Of a DNA stretch of 41,054 nt, positions 11,781 to 22,248 are shown piece by piece. A model generated the notes under the pieces. That model had not been told where the DNA came from. It did not search any database and saw only the letters and a program-made list of their open reading frames with translations. The stretch lies in the NCBI GenBank assembly GCA_000969725.1, contig JXSR01S003862.1. One strand, written 5' to 3'. Both the position numbers and the translations under genes were made by a program. Each line of letters begins with the position of its first letter. Within the stretch, counting starts at the first letter, position 1. Source of the DNA: Ophiothrix spiculata. Taxonomy: Eukaryota > Echinodermata > Ophiuroidea > Amphilepidida > Ophiotrichidae.

Positions 11781-12222
11781 CTAACAACAGCAAGGTTTTT
11801 CGGATGAATAAACACATGAAGGTTCAATCCTTGTTTTCAGCGGTACAGTGATAAATATAATACTGGTAAGTATTAATTTTAGCTTAAATTTTGAGACCCA
11901 ATTTTATCGCTCTTGTTCAAAATAAACACTCCAGTAAATGTCTCGGTATTGGATATACAATTTAAAAATTCACAGTTTTTGAAATTGTAAAATGTTTTTA
12001 AGACTTTCAACTTTCTTTTATCTGCTCTGTGTAAAATTTTCTGAAATTCAGACTTCTTTCAGAGATTTAATTCGATTTAAAAATCTTGTACTCAACCTTA
12101 TGAATATTCATACCCACCGCCCAGATAGCGATACTGGTAGATTTTCATGCATAAAAGAATAGAAACCATGCGACATTTACGGGCGCTTATATCAGATTGG
12201 CAACTTGTAAAAACAACTCAAT

Positions 12223-12658
12223 ATGTGTGGTGCTCTGGCATAATGAGCGGAAAGTCGCGATTGAAGATTTTGAATAAATGGCTGCTAAAGTAAAGATATG
12301 ATGAAAAGATCAAATTTAGTTTTTTGACATAAAACAAATAAATACATTAGTGTTAATCTATATTTCGCGTTTTGAAGGTCAATTACGCCGGGAAGTGTAT
12401 TAATTCACGGGTAATTGATCGCGTTTTGCTATTATACACTATAGTAAACAGTTTCTTTAAAATCGATTTGCGACAGTTTTTTACTGCCAGATTTTGAGTG
12501 GACTGCCTTGTGTTTCTATCTGTAAATGAAAATTGTAGAAAGAAAGTATGACATATTATATATCATTCGAAAGCTGAGATTATAGAGAATTAAAATATGC
12601 CATAAACTCAATTGTGAAAATCGCGACTTTCCGCTCATTATGCCAGAGCACCACACAT
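12223..12658. mobile_element. Foldback element with perfect 40-bp terminal inverted repeats
   Basis: GTGTGGTGCTCTGGCATAAT followed by GAGCGGAAAGTCGCGATT (12223-12262 with its first AT) is exactly mirrored at 12619-12658. The perfect arms suggest this copy is younger than its neighbours. The interior is non-coding. Confidence 0.8.
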
Positions 12659-12761
12659 ATATTCAATTAGAAATTACGCCGACGTACAAAATTAGCACAC
12701 ACATTGACCCGTATTCCAGATAGGTGGTTAGCTAAACCACGGTTTTATTTATCACCAACAT

Positions 12762-15100
12762 AGACTCGTAAAAATATTTTTTTTTAAAATGGGTAAAACA
12801 AATTGCAAAAGTTGCGACATTTACAGATGAAACAATTACAAAAGTAATAACATATCATATCAAAAACCTAGAAAAATCAATTTGGTGGAACAGCGGCACC
12901 CGCCGTCGCTGCTGGTTGACCAATGGACGTCAACACTGCATAATACCATTATTGGAGACTATGAGAAAGGCGGCTTAAAGATGATTCATATTAATTCCCT
13001 CTGTCATTACAGGTCTTAAATCTGCATGGATAAAGCGCCTTTTAGATGTTAATAATGATGGTCAATGGAAATGTTTTTTTAGGTATTATATGAATCACGT
13101 TGGAGGTAATTTATTCTGGGAATGTAATACCACACCTTATGAGAAATGCATCAAGAAAATCAAGAATGTGTTTATTGCTGAAATCCTCAATGCATGGTGT
13201 ACCATTACTTATGAACCTCCTTTGAATAATTTTAAAACTCAGATTCTTTGGAATAACTCTGCTATTTTAATTAGTCAAAACACTGTTTTTAAACGATCAT
13301 GGTATGAAAATGGTATCAAAACCATTTCTGACATATTAGAAAACGATAAGATTATTTCACTTAATGTTCTGAAGAATAAGTATACCCTTCAGTGCAATTG
13401 TTTGGAGTATTATAGCTGAATTGATGCCATTCCAAATGTGTGGAAAAGAAGTGTCAAGAGGGGGGAGGACATTGGTAATCCTCAACGAGATGTTCTTGAT
13501 CAAATCTGTTCCAGTAAAAAAGTTTGTAAATTGGTTCATCGTCTGTGTGTAGATAAGCTTTTCAAAACTCCCAAATGTGAGGGAAAATGGGCTGATATCT
13601 TTGAGGATATGAACATAGATTGGAGTGAACTTTATAGAATTCCAATGTTCTCCTCCCGATTGACTAAACTTCGTTATTTTCAACTTAAGATTCTGCACAG
13701 ATATATTGGTGTTAATGAAAATTTACATAAATTTGGCTATGTTGATTCCAACTTATGCACTTTATGTAATGCTGAAATCGAAAGCATTCCACACTTATTT
13801 TGGCAGTGTGATATATCCACTCAGTTCTGGAAAGAGGTTCAGCGTCATATATATTAAAGAAGAATGTTACTTTGACTATGAAAGATGTTATACTTGGTAT
13901 TCTAGATCCTGATAGCAGTATTTATAACTTTGTTATCTTACATGCTAAACAATATATTTATAATGCCAGGTGTAATGATTATAGGCTGAATATAACTGCA
14001 TTTAAGAAGCAACTTAAGAACATCTATACAGTTGAAAAATATATTGCAGAGAGAAATGATAGAGTGGAAGAATTACAAAGAAAATGGAATTCCATCATTA
14101 CTTGAATCTGTTAATTTCAATGTATCATTGCTCATGTGAAATTTACTTTTTTGCATATATTCCTTGTTATTTATCTATCTGTATCACTGATTGTTTTTAT
14201 CATGTTTTCATCATATAGTTACATCTTGAGAACAATATAATAAAAGCATAAGGCACCAGTGTGTGTGCCTTGTGGAAAAGAGAAAACAAGATTAATTTGC
14301 ATAAAACAAAATGGCTGCTTAAACAGGGATACAATTTTAAAATGGGTTAAATTATGTTCAAAATCTTTCTATTGTGTTCCACTCCTCACAAAGAATAAGA
14401 AAAAGTACACTTTTACCCACCTCCTTGGATAATGAGTTATATCCAAAAACGTGAAAGGTCATATCAGGGGTTACGTGATATGCTCTATGGGAGACAAAAA
14501 GTTCAAAATCGTCGAATTTTTTTCGTCTCAAATTATTCATACGAAGTAATATTTAGCAATGGCTCAGATGAACTGTTACTATGGTTACATATCAAAGCAA
14601 ACTCCAGGGTACAGGTTCCAATGCAATGGTAAATATGGACTTTGTTTGTGTTGATACCATAGCAACAACTAATCTAAAGCACTTTAAACTATTACTTCAT
14701 GTAGACACTTTTGCGAAAGGAAAATTTCGAGACCATTTTGAAAAAAAATTGACAATGTTTAATTTTGTCTCCCATAGGACCTTTTGCGTGATCCCTGATA
14801 TGACCTTTCACATAATATAACTCATTAACCATACTTTCGAGATAGGTAAAAGTATACTTTTTCTATTTCTTCATGGGGAGAGGAATACGTTGAAATGGTT
14901 TTTAACATGATTTAACCAATTTTGAAATTTCTACTCCCATTTTTGGCAGCCGTTTTGTTTTATGCAAATTTATCGCTGTTCCACCAACTAGATTTTTCTA
15001 GATTGTTGATATGTTGTTGTATATGTCTTATATTATCCTGTAAATGTCATTACTTTTGCAATTTGTGTCACCCATTTTTTATTTTTACTAGCCTAAGAGT
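12762..15100. mobile_element. Long imperfect palindrome interrupted by a LINE
   Basis: The left arm (12762-12893 plus 14292-14608) is the reverse complement of the right arm (about 14636-15100). Both sides share GGGT-ACACAAATTGCAAAAGT, GTTGGTGGAACAGCG, ATTTGCATAAAACAAAA-GGCTGC, GTTATAT/ATATAAC next to TGAAAGGTCATATCAGGG, and a CCTATGGGAGACAAA block. Without the LINE the element is about 940 bp with a centre near 14622. Confidence 0.7.
12894..14291 (+). mobile_element. Tx1/L1-type LINE, 5'-truncated and broken RT C-terminus
   Basis: Conceptual reading across lesions gives EKGGLKMIHINSLCHY, LKSAWIKRLLDVNN, and a C-terminal zinc-knuckle-like segment (CTLCNAEIESIPHLFWQCDI) typical of the region after the reverse transcriptase in L1/Tx1-group elements. 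It is a dead copy. There is a frameshift near 13010-13020, a TGA at 13417-13419, and another frameshift at about 13855-13872 before the final frame ending at 14105. A short AT-rich 3' tail with AATAAAAG follows. It sits inside one arm of the palindrome described above. Confidence 0.75.
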
Positions 15101-15419
15101 CTGATTGCTTGTTGCATACTTTATAGATTTATAGAGTGTAGCTTGATATATGATCCTCTTAAGGGCTAGTGACCCTTCACCATTTTTGTAGACATTTTCA
15201 TTCATAATTTTATTCATGTCACATCACGTCTCTACTCTTGTAATTCCGCTCTCTATGGCATCTCAAATGAGCAATTACGCCAGTGTTACCCATTTTATTG
15301 TCCCCTCCATTGACTTGATGTGTGATCGATACACGTACAAAGTACATACTATACAAATATATAGGTACCCGGACAATAAATGGGTAGGACCGGCTTCAAA
15401 GAATACAAAACCACGCTGT

Positions 15420-15800
15420 TCGCCTCATTTCTAAGAAGAAAAAGCATGAGCATATTACTCCCACCCTGTGTGAGCTCCACTGGCTGCCACGAACGAACCA
15501 CCACGCTCACTACGCTCGTCTTCCGAAAAAACACTTGCTGTTACACGTGTTAATTTGAAGGCAGCCGGTGAGAGCCTTTTCACGTTTGCTGCTCTGTTCC
15601 AAGCAGTCTTCGCAACTCCTCCAACTTATTGCACTTCAAACGTCAGTTAAAAACATTCCTTCTTCGGCAAACATTTCCTGATTTACAAGTTCTCCCTTTT
15701 TTTTGGGGGGGGGGGAAGGGGGGTCTGTCTTTGTTTTAGCGCTTAGAGGTGTTTTTTGTAGATTTTGCGCTATATAAATGCGATATATTATTATTTTTAA
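15420..15800 (+). mobile_element. 3' end of an L2/CR1-like LINE
   Basis: Broken frames include TLCELHWLP and LHFKRQLKTFLLRQTFPDLQ, the familiar C-terminus of L2/CR1-type ORF2. They are followed by a 3' end with TTTTGCGCTATATAAATGCG and TATTATTATT. The copy is severely 5'-truncated and frameshifted, with a poly-T/poly-G tract near 15700. Confidence 0.7.
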
Positions 15801-16380
15801 TTTACATTCGGAATGAACAGTTTCATTTTTTTTGTAAATTTTGTGTAAATTTTAACAAAAAGAGAGCACGGATTACAGACGACCTTTAATTTAATAAAAG
15901 CATCATCAAATCATAAATTTGCTTACCAGATTTAATATACATTCAAATGCAGAAAAAATTAAACAGGCTATAAAATAAACCATACATATATGACCATTTT
16001 TATAAGTATACCTCTTTTCCTTCATTCCAATGGGATTGCACACATATATAAAACTTGCTTACCAATGCCATGAGAACATACAACTCAGTGTTTGATTTTC
16101 CTGACTATTTCATGGTTTCAAGATTTTAAAAATATTTCGTTTCTTTTACATTTCCAGAAGAAATATTAGGAAATACTAACTATGATTCAGGCCTCATATT
16201 TCTGTTTATCTGGTTGATGTCTTTACAAATCCTGATTTTTTCGTTCATTTGACATGTTGACCAACTTTTAAAGACTCATTTGTGCAACATTTAATCATGC
16301 AATTACCTTGGTTTGCATGATTAAACTATTTATGAAATGTTTTAATCATCGTTAAATAGATTCATTAGGTTTGTATAAAA

Positions 16381-17880
16381 TCATAAGAAGATGAAACATT
16401 ATGCTTGATAAAACCAGTATTTCGTCCTCCACGTCGGAGGACTTCTTCAGATCTGGTCATCTGATCCACTTTCCCGGGTAACTTCCATCCGATCGATTTT
16501 CTTGACAGATGTAGTCTTTTACCCAGTCTGTGACTTTTTCCCAGTCGTATTGAGGACAAAGATTCAAAAAAAGTATCAAATTAGTTTTTGCGATATAATT
16601 CAACTTCTGGAATTTATTTTATTAACCACCTACTTTGAATTCCGTGGAAAAGTCTACAGGCAACGTTTTGGAGCTGCGATGATCAGCCCGGTCAGCCCAA
16701 TTTCTTCATGGAATTCCTTGAGCAGCGGGCCATGGCAACTGCCCCTTTGGATTTTAAGCCACGATATTGGATGCAATATGTGGATGACATATTGAAAATG
16801 GTTAACAAGGGACAAAGAGAAAATCTCACTGATCACCTCAATTCAATCGATTCTACTTAAAGCATAAAATTCAAGCATGAAGAGGAAAATAATGGTCAAA
16901 TTGCTTTCCTCGACACTCTTATTGTTAGAAAGCATGACTGTTCCATCAAGCTCTTAGTATACAGAAAACTACTGCACATACAGACCAATATTCCGAGAAC
17001 CCCCTCACCAAAAAAGGACTTTGTTCGACCACATGAATTATGTTGTCACCGAACCCAGTGATAAGATCGAGGAGGAGAAACGAATTCGTATGGCACTCAA
17101 GAATTGTAATTACCCTAAGTGGGTACTCGACAAGGTTACATATCAGATGGTTGAAAAAGCCAATACAACGGTGATCGGGAGATCAAATTCAAAGACTATT
17201 CAAGACAAACAAAAATGCAAAGGTGAGGTAGTTCTACCATATGTCAAAGGAATATCTGAACGCATCCAAAGAGTGTTTAAGAAACATCCAATAAACACAG
17301 CCATTAAGCCACATAAAACTCTTAGACAAACGCTAGTTCAACCGAAAGATAAAAGAGAATCTACTAAGACAGGCAATTGCATCTACGAGATAGGTTGCAA
17401 CAATTGTGATTTGGAGAAACTTCACGTATGTTCGAAAGAAGATTAGCAGAACACAAAACGGAAGTGAAAAAGGCCAGTGAAAAAAGATTCATTAGAGCAG
17501 AACGTAGAGCAAATTAAGTCCGCGATCTCAGATCCCGTCGCGCGGGCAAACCATGTTATTGATTGGGAAAACTATAAAATGCTCGGTAAAGAACACCACA
17601 AGAAATCTAGAGAAATTCGGGAAGCTATGGAAATACGAAAAAGGAGGAACAAGACCATGAACAGAGAGGTGGGTATATATTTTTTTCTCTCACGTATATG
17701 ATCCGCTTTTGATGACTTGGAAAAAGACTCTGTCTAGAAAATCGATCGGATGGAAGTTACCCGGGAAAGTGGATCAGATGACCAGATCTGAGGAAGTCCT
17801 CCGACGTTAAAGACGAAATATCACGTGAATTTAAAAACTAATTCACTGGTTTTGTCAAGCATAATGTTTCATCTTCTTAT
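16381..17880 (+). mobile_element. Decayed Penelope-like element with inverted terminal copies
   Basis: The central frames give FLEQRAMATAPLDFKPRYWM then QYVDDILKM (catalytic YVDD at 16777-16788), DHLNSID, IKFKHEEENN, FLDTLIVRK and VYRK. This is the conserved order of Penelope-like reverse transcriptases. Downstream (17021-17446) the frame reads VVLPYVKGISERIQRVF, KPHKTLRQTLVQPKDK and then CIYEIGCNNC, where the GIY-YIG endonuclease should begin but is disrupted. Lesions include TAA at 16858-16860, a frameshift near 17020, TAG at 17444-17446, and a second frameshift before 17477. The 5' flank (16381-16507) is an inverted copy of the 3' end (17730-17880), an arrangement known for this class. Confidence 0.8.
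16420..16450 (-). ncRNA. Hammerhead-like core in the Penelope terminal repeat
   Basis: On the minus strand CTGAAGA is followed by A, then GTCCTCC-GACGT-GGAGGAC (a perfect 7-bp hairpin), then GAAA. This is the order of the hammerhead ribozyme catalytic core, and hammerheads are known in Penelope-like elements. Against it, there is an extra A before helix II and I could not draw a convincing helix I. In the sense copy at 17788-17818 helix II is broken. Confidence 0.35.
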
Positions 17881-17889
17881 GTTTTAATC

Positions 17890-18538
17890 ATGTTGTGTAT
17901 TGTTTTATTTACAATGTCAGTTCCACAAGTAATAAAGTTACATACACAATGGAGACAAAACTCACACTTCTTTGCTTTCATCATAATGCCATATAATAAC
18001 CTGTAATTGTGACAAATGTTTAACTCTGTAAATCCCATTGGCACGTACTTTAATACAATACCTTATTTTTTTAGCCGATTTCTATCATTTCTTCTGCATT
18101 TGAAAGTATATTAAATTTGCTTTACTAAAAACAAAATGAAATTTAAGATTTGGTACTTATATCAAGGTCAAGGTCATTTGTAACCCGTGCTCAATTTTCG
18201 ATTCACATAGTACATACAGATAAAACATAATGCTATATGACACAGCAAAAAGAAGAAGTCTCAAATACCAAGTTTTCAAATAATATCCGACAACTAAGAA
18301 ACAGCTTCTGAATTGTATATAAAGTGTCTTGTGTCAAAAATAGTTCTCTAAAATACGGAAATTCTGTGTTTCCTACTAAATAGTACTTATCCAACAAAAC
18401 AGTGCTTATAATTATATATAAATACACACTTGATTATTAGAGCATAGTCCATCAAAATTCAGTTTAAGTTTTCCACCACAATCGATCCTTTTGGTGCCTA
18501 GATATGTATAAAAACAAAACAAAATAAAGATAAATTTG
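17890..18538. other. AT-rich DNA, no feature seen
   Basis: No gene or clear repeat was recognised. Confidence 0.4.
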
Positions 18539-18606
18539 AAAATGATGATGATGATGATGATGATGATGATATGATGATGACGACGACGACGACGGTGATG
18601 ATGATC

Positions 18607-18657
<51 letters not shown>

Positions 18658-18723
18658 ATGACGATGACGATGACGACGACGACGACGACGGTGATGATGA
18701 TGATGATAATGACGATGATGATA

Positions 18724-18761
<38 letters not shown>

Positions 18762-18773
18762 AATGACGGCGAA
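18539..18773. repeat. Compound trinucleotide microsatellite (GAT/GAC/CTG)
   Basis: Runs of GAT, GAC and about 11 CTG units (around 18608-18641) alternate over 235 bp. Long open frames on both strands here (poly-Met/Thr and poly-Ile/Ser) are artefacts of the repeat. Confidence 0.95.
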
Positions 18774-19125
18774 CACAAACGTTGTTAGAAATATATCAAA
18801 ATACGGACTTCACTTACTTCAGGGCACCTATCTGGATCTGCAATTTCCAATAATTGGTCACTCCAATCGCCATAAAGATTACGGGGAGCCCTGTTTTCAG
18901 TGACACTTAGGTTGCTTGTTACTAAAATAATCAAGTAAAGAGATTATTTAACCATGGTTTTGAAAAGAACAAATAAAAATAAATGATTTTTTACTTATGT
19001 GATTAGGATTTCGAAAACCTGGAAGGGTTTAAAGTGGTGCTATAACATCTCCACTCTAAGTTTGCTCTATTTAATGTATGATAGGTTTGTAATTGAAATG
19101 CTGGTTGTTCTAAATGAAAGGAAGT

Positions 19126-19670
19126 GGCTATAGACACGATGATATCGTGTCAAAATTCTCGTCCTAAATGGCTATAGACACGATCATCGTGTCAATATCT
19201 TCGCCCAAAATGGCTATAGACGCGATCATCGTGTGTGAGAAAGTGAATGGCTATGGAACCGATAGGCGATAAGCGCGATCGACACAAGAGACCGGTTACG
19301 TGGTGGGCACTCGCTGAAATCTCATTATGGCGCAGGTTTTAAAGCTGCTTGAATAGGTTCGTTGTTTTTGTTTGTTTTTTTGTTTTTGTATTTTGTTTGA
19401 AGACAAATGTGCTAAAAAGCCAATATACAAATGCGCGCGATTGTTTGAGACAAACTTGTTTGGCCTTAGATGTACAAAATGCCTTTTAACACACTGGCAA
19501 TCAGTGAAGTGCCAATCAAACCGATCATCGGTCGAACAATGCAAAAAGGCTATCATCGGGTCAATAGCCTCAACCGAAATGGCTATTATTTGACCAGAAC
19601 ATCATCATGTCAATATCCTCTCCCGAAATGGCTATAGACAATATGATCGTGTCAATATCCTCGGCCATAC
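19126..19670. repeat. Minisatellite with palindromic GACACGATCATCGTGTC core
   Basis: A unit of about 41-48 bp (AATGGCTATAGACACGATCA, then TCGTGTCAATATCTTCGCCC) occurs three times at 19126-19250 and again, more diverged, at about 19548-19670. The two clusters are separated by unrelated DNA. Each unit carries an inverted GACACGAT/ATCGTGTC. Confidence 0.75.
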
Positions 19671-22031
19671 GGTATACCACTGCGTTTATTACATCAACGT
19701 AATCTAATTTCGGACCTAAAAAGAATAATTGTGACTCGAATTCAAAGTTAAAAAGAGCGTGGAATTGAGCATTGAAAGTCCCATCAAAACTTATATTTAT
19801 GTCATTAATGTAAATCGTCAAAACGAAAAGGATCTTGCTTTAATACCTCAATGGCATCTGTCATAATAATGTATAGTTTGTATCATCTAAAATACAGTAG
19901 GTATACACATTTCCTAAAATGTGGTGGTCTGTTTTGTAAACAAAAATCAATCTAAATATATTCAGTCGTGTTGTTTATGAAAGTTTCACATCAGTGAAAT
20001 CAGTAGCCATAATCTGAAGTGGTTTTGATTTTGGTGAAACAGCTGTGTCGTAGGATTTTTTGATAATGTTTATGTCTGTAGAATATATACTAACCGTGGA
20101 TATTTTCTGTTATAGTCGGCATAGATACTCCAGATGTGCTCTAATCGAATAAATAGGAAGAAAGAAAGAAATAGTCGATCTCATTTTCAATTCAACATCT
20201 TGAACTCAAATATATACAAACATTGCAACTTCATCACATTTATTCCATACTCTCAAATACAATATAGATGTAATCCTGCTCATCAAGAGAATATGGATTC
20301 TACCACCAAATTATATGACCATGACTCAGTAAAACATCTAAATACACCAGTTTAAAAATCAAAGTATTCGTCACCTTTCTCTTTGTGATCATTATAAAAA
20401 ATCTAAAAGCACGGAAAGGTAAGTCGTTAAAGTAATTAAAAACGAGATAAATAAATAAAAGCATTTTTATATTTTTAGAATGGCGGCCAAATAAACCAAA
20501 TTTCGCTTTGTTCCAGTTATTTTTTATTTTTGCAAAAACCCTTTCACGGTCGATAGAAAAAATTTGGGCTCAAACTGAGATATCCTGGATAAATGAAATT
20601 AATTAAAATTCACTTTATTGCGATTTTGGTAGAGGGGGTGACAAAACAATTTTCCACACCTTCCCAAAATAAATGAATGAATAAATAATAAGCGTTTCAT
20701 TAATATGGGTCCAACATATTGCGGGATTCAAATTCTAATTGCATTAAAGTTTATACTTAAAAGTTACCTTGGACTGATCAATAGGAACTACAACGTTCAA
20801 GTTGACGTTCAACGTTACGTTCAGATTGCCTCTGTTCAACTGCTGTCGAGCTATGGTTCGTTTTAACACGGTTCGAACCTACGGGGAAAATATTCATATT
20901 GAATTTTACAACAGTGTCGGACCTGGAAAAAATTCACACCGGGTCTTTAAGTTGATATTAATATTAATAAATATCTTTACTGCTCTGAATCATCAGTTAA
21001 ATGTGTTGGTGTCATGATTTTACCACAAAATGCTAGTAAGTGTCAAAAATGAGTTCTTAGTTAGAAATTCAAATGTTTTAAGTGACACCATTATTGGTTA
21101 AAAATGTCACACCCTTTAAGTGTCAAGTTTAATTTGACACAAAGGGCACCTATTGGGGTGAAATATGACTCTTTTAGCGTCATATTTAGACGCAGTAACG
21201 CTCTAATTAGGATGTCCTTTTGGAAATGTAAAAAAAGGTATTTGTCACCTCCATCGCAGTTTTCCATTTGCCTAATTTCCAGATTGTATTTGATAATGAT
21301 GAATATGATAAAATGGTTGTATAGTAAGCTTATTTTATATTGAATTATATTGAAACCTAAATAAGTGTAAGCTCACACAAAGCAAGAAGAATTTAAAACT
21401 TTTGCTAATGAACAGTTGGCTCTTGGGGTTATATACTACTAAATGCCTTTCCTATTCTTTTATATGATAAAAATTTTCGAGGCTGTTTTTCTCATATTTA
21501 GAATTCTTAAATGAATAAACGGCAATTATGGGGTGAAAGTACAACATGTATCCTACAAATAGTCAAAATTTCAGCAGAGTATTACCAGGACAGTTTTCAC
21601 TTTTAGAAACGCTGAACGTAGTAATGTCATTACCGAGTAATGAATTCCCAAGTATGAATTGGCAAAAAAAAAAAAAAAAACTAGGATCAGGCCAATATTC
21701 GGCGAATCACTCTGGCGGAGTAATTTCTGACTATTTTACAAATCAAATGTCAGAAACTGAAAGGAGACATTCAAATCTAACGATGTAATATGAAATTTCC
21801 ATATTTTATTACACATCATAGCTCAATTTCAAGCTTTTTAGAGTAGGTTCTCTGGATGCCCCACAAGCAAATAGTTCCCATTTTGGCCATGGCATGGTTC
21901 CCGGTAGTTATTTAGTGGTGTAAAACCTATAGGGCTCACGATCACAGCATGCATTTAACAAAAAAATTCAAGTCAAACAATATGTCTATAAGGGATTAAT
22001 CTGTAACTATTGATAAAATCTGGTCTAGTTT
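19671..22031. other. Intergenic DNA downstream of the adhesion GPCR
   Basis: No gene was recognised. It contains a small hairpin at 21116-21149 (CCCTTTAAGTGTCAA / TTTGACACAAAGGG), a poly-A run near 21665-21680, and the candidate poly(A) signal for the GPCR. Confidence 0.4.
21805..21810 (-). terminator. Candidate poly(A) signal AATAAA
   Basis: The minus strand reads AATAAA about 220 bp downstream of the TGA of the adhesion GPCR. This is the nearest canonical hexamer I saw. In AT-rich DNA such hexamers are frequent, so the assignment is tentative. Confidence 0.3.
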
Positions 22032-22248
22032 TCAACTAAATACCGATTGAACCACTTTTTTTTTTAAAGAGAACATTACCTCTTTATTGAACACACAATA
22101 CACAGCACACATAAAAACTCCTTGAAGACAGTTAAAAACGACAAACATATACTGAAATAATGCTGTTCCGTTACTCTGTGCAAAAAATCCAAAAATCCAC
22201 GTTGTACCCAATAATGGAGTTAAAATGAATGTACCCTTCAAAGATGTC
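22032..22248 (-). CDS. Adhesion GPCR exon 18: TM6, TM7 and short tail
   Basis: The exon reads TSLKGTFILTPLLGTTWIFG for TM6 (L-T-P-L-L-G-x-T-W is the family signature), then TM7 (FQYMFVVFNCLQGVFMCAVY) and NKEVMFSLKKKVVQSVFS before a TGA at 22034-22032. The tail is only about 18 residues. A plausible donor, GAG|GTAATG at 22080, occurs right after NKE, so a longer spliced tail remains possible. A minus-strand AATAAA at 21810-21805 could be the poly(A) signal for the read-through form. Confidence 0.88.

Noticed and set aside
18498-18903. Poly-Ile/Ser and poly-Met/Thr frames
   Set aside because: They arise from trinucleotide repeats on both strands.
19126-19670. CRISPR-like array
   Set aside because: Units are adjacent with no unique spacers of regular length, and the genome is eukaryotic; it is a minisatellite.
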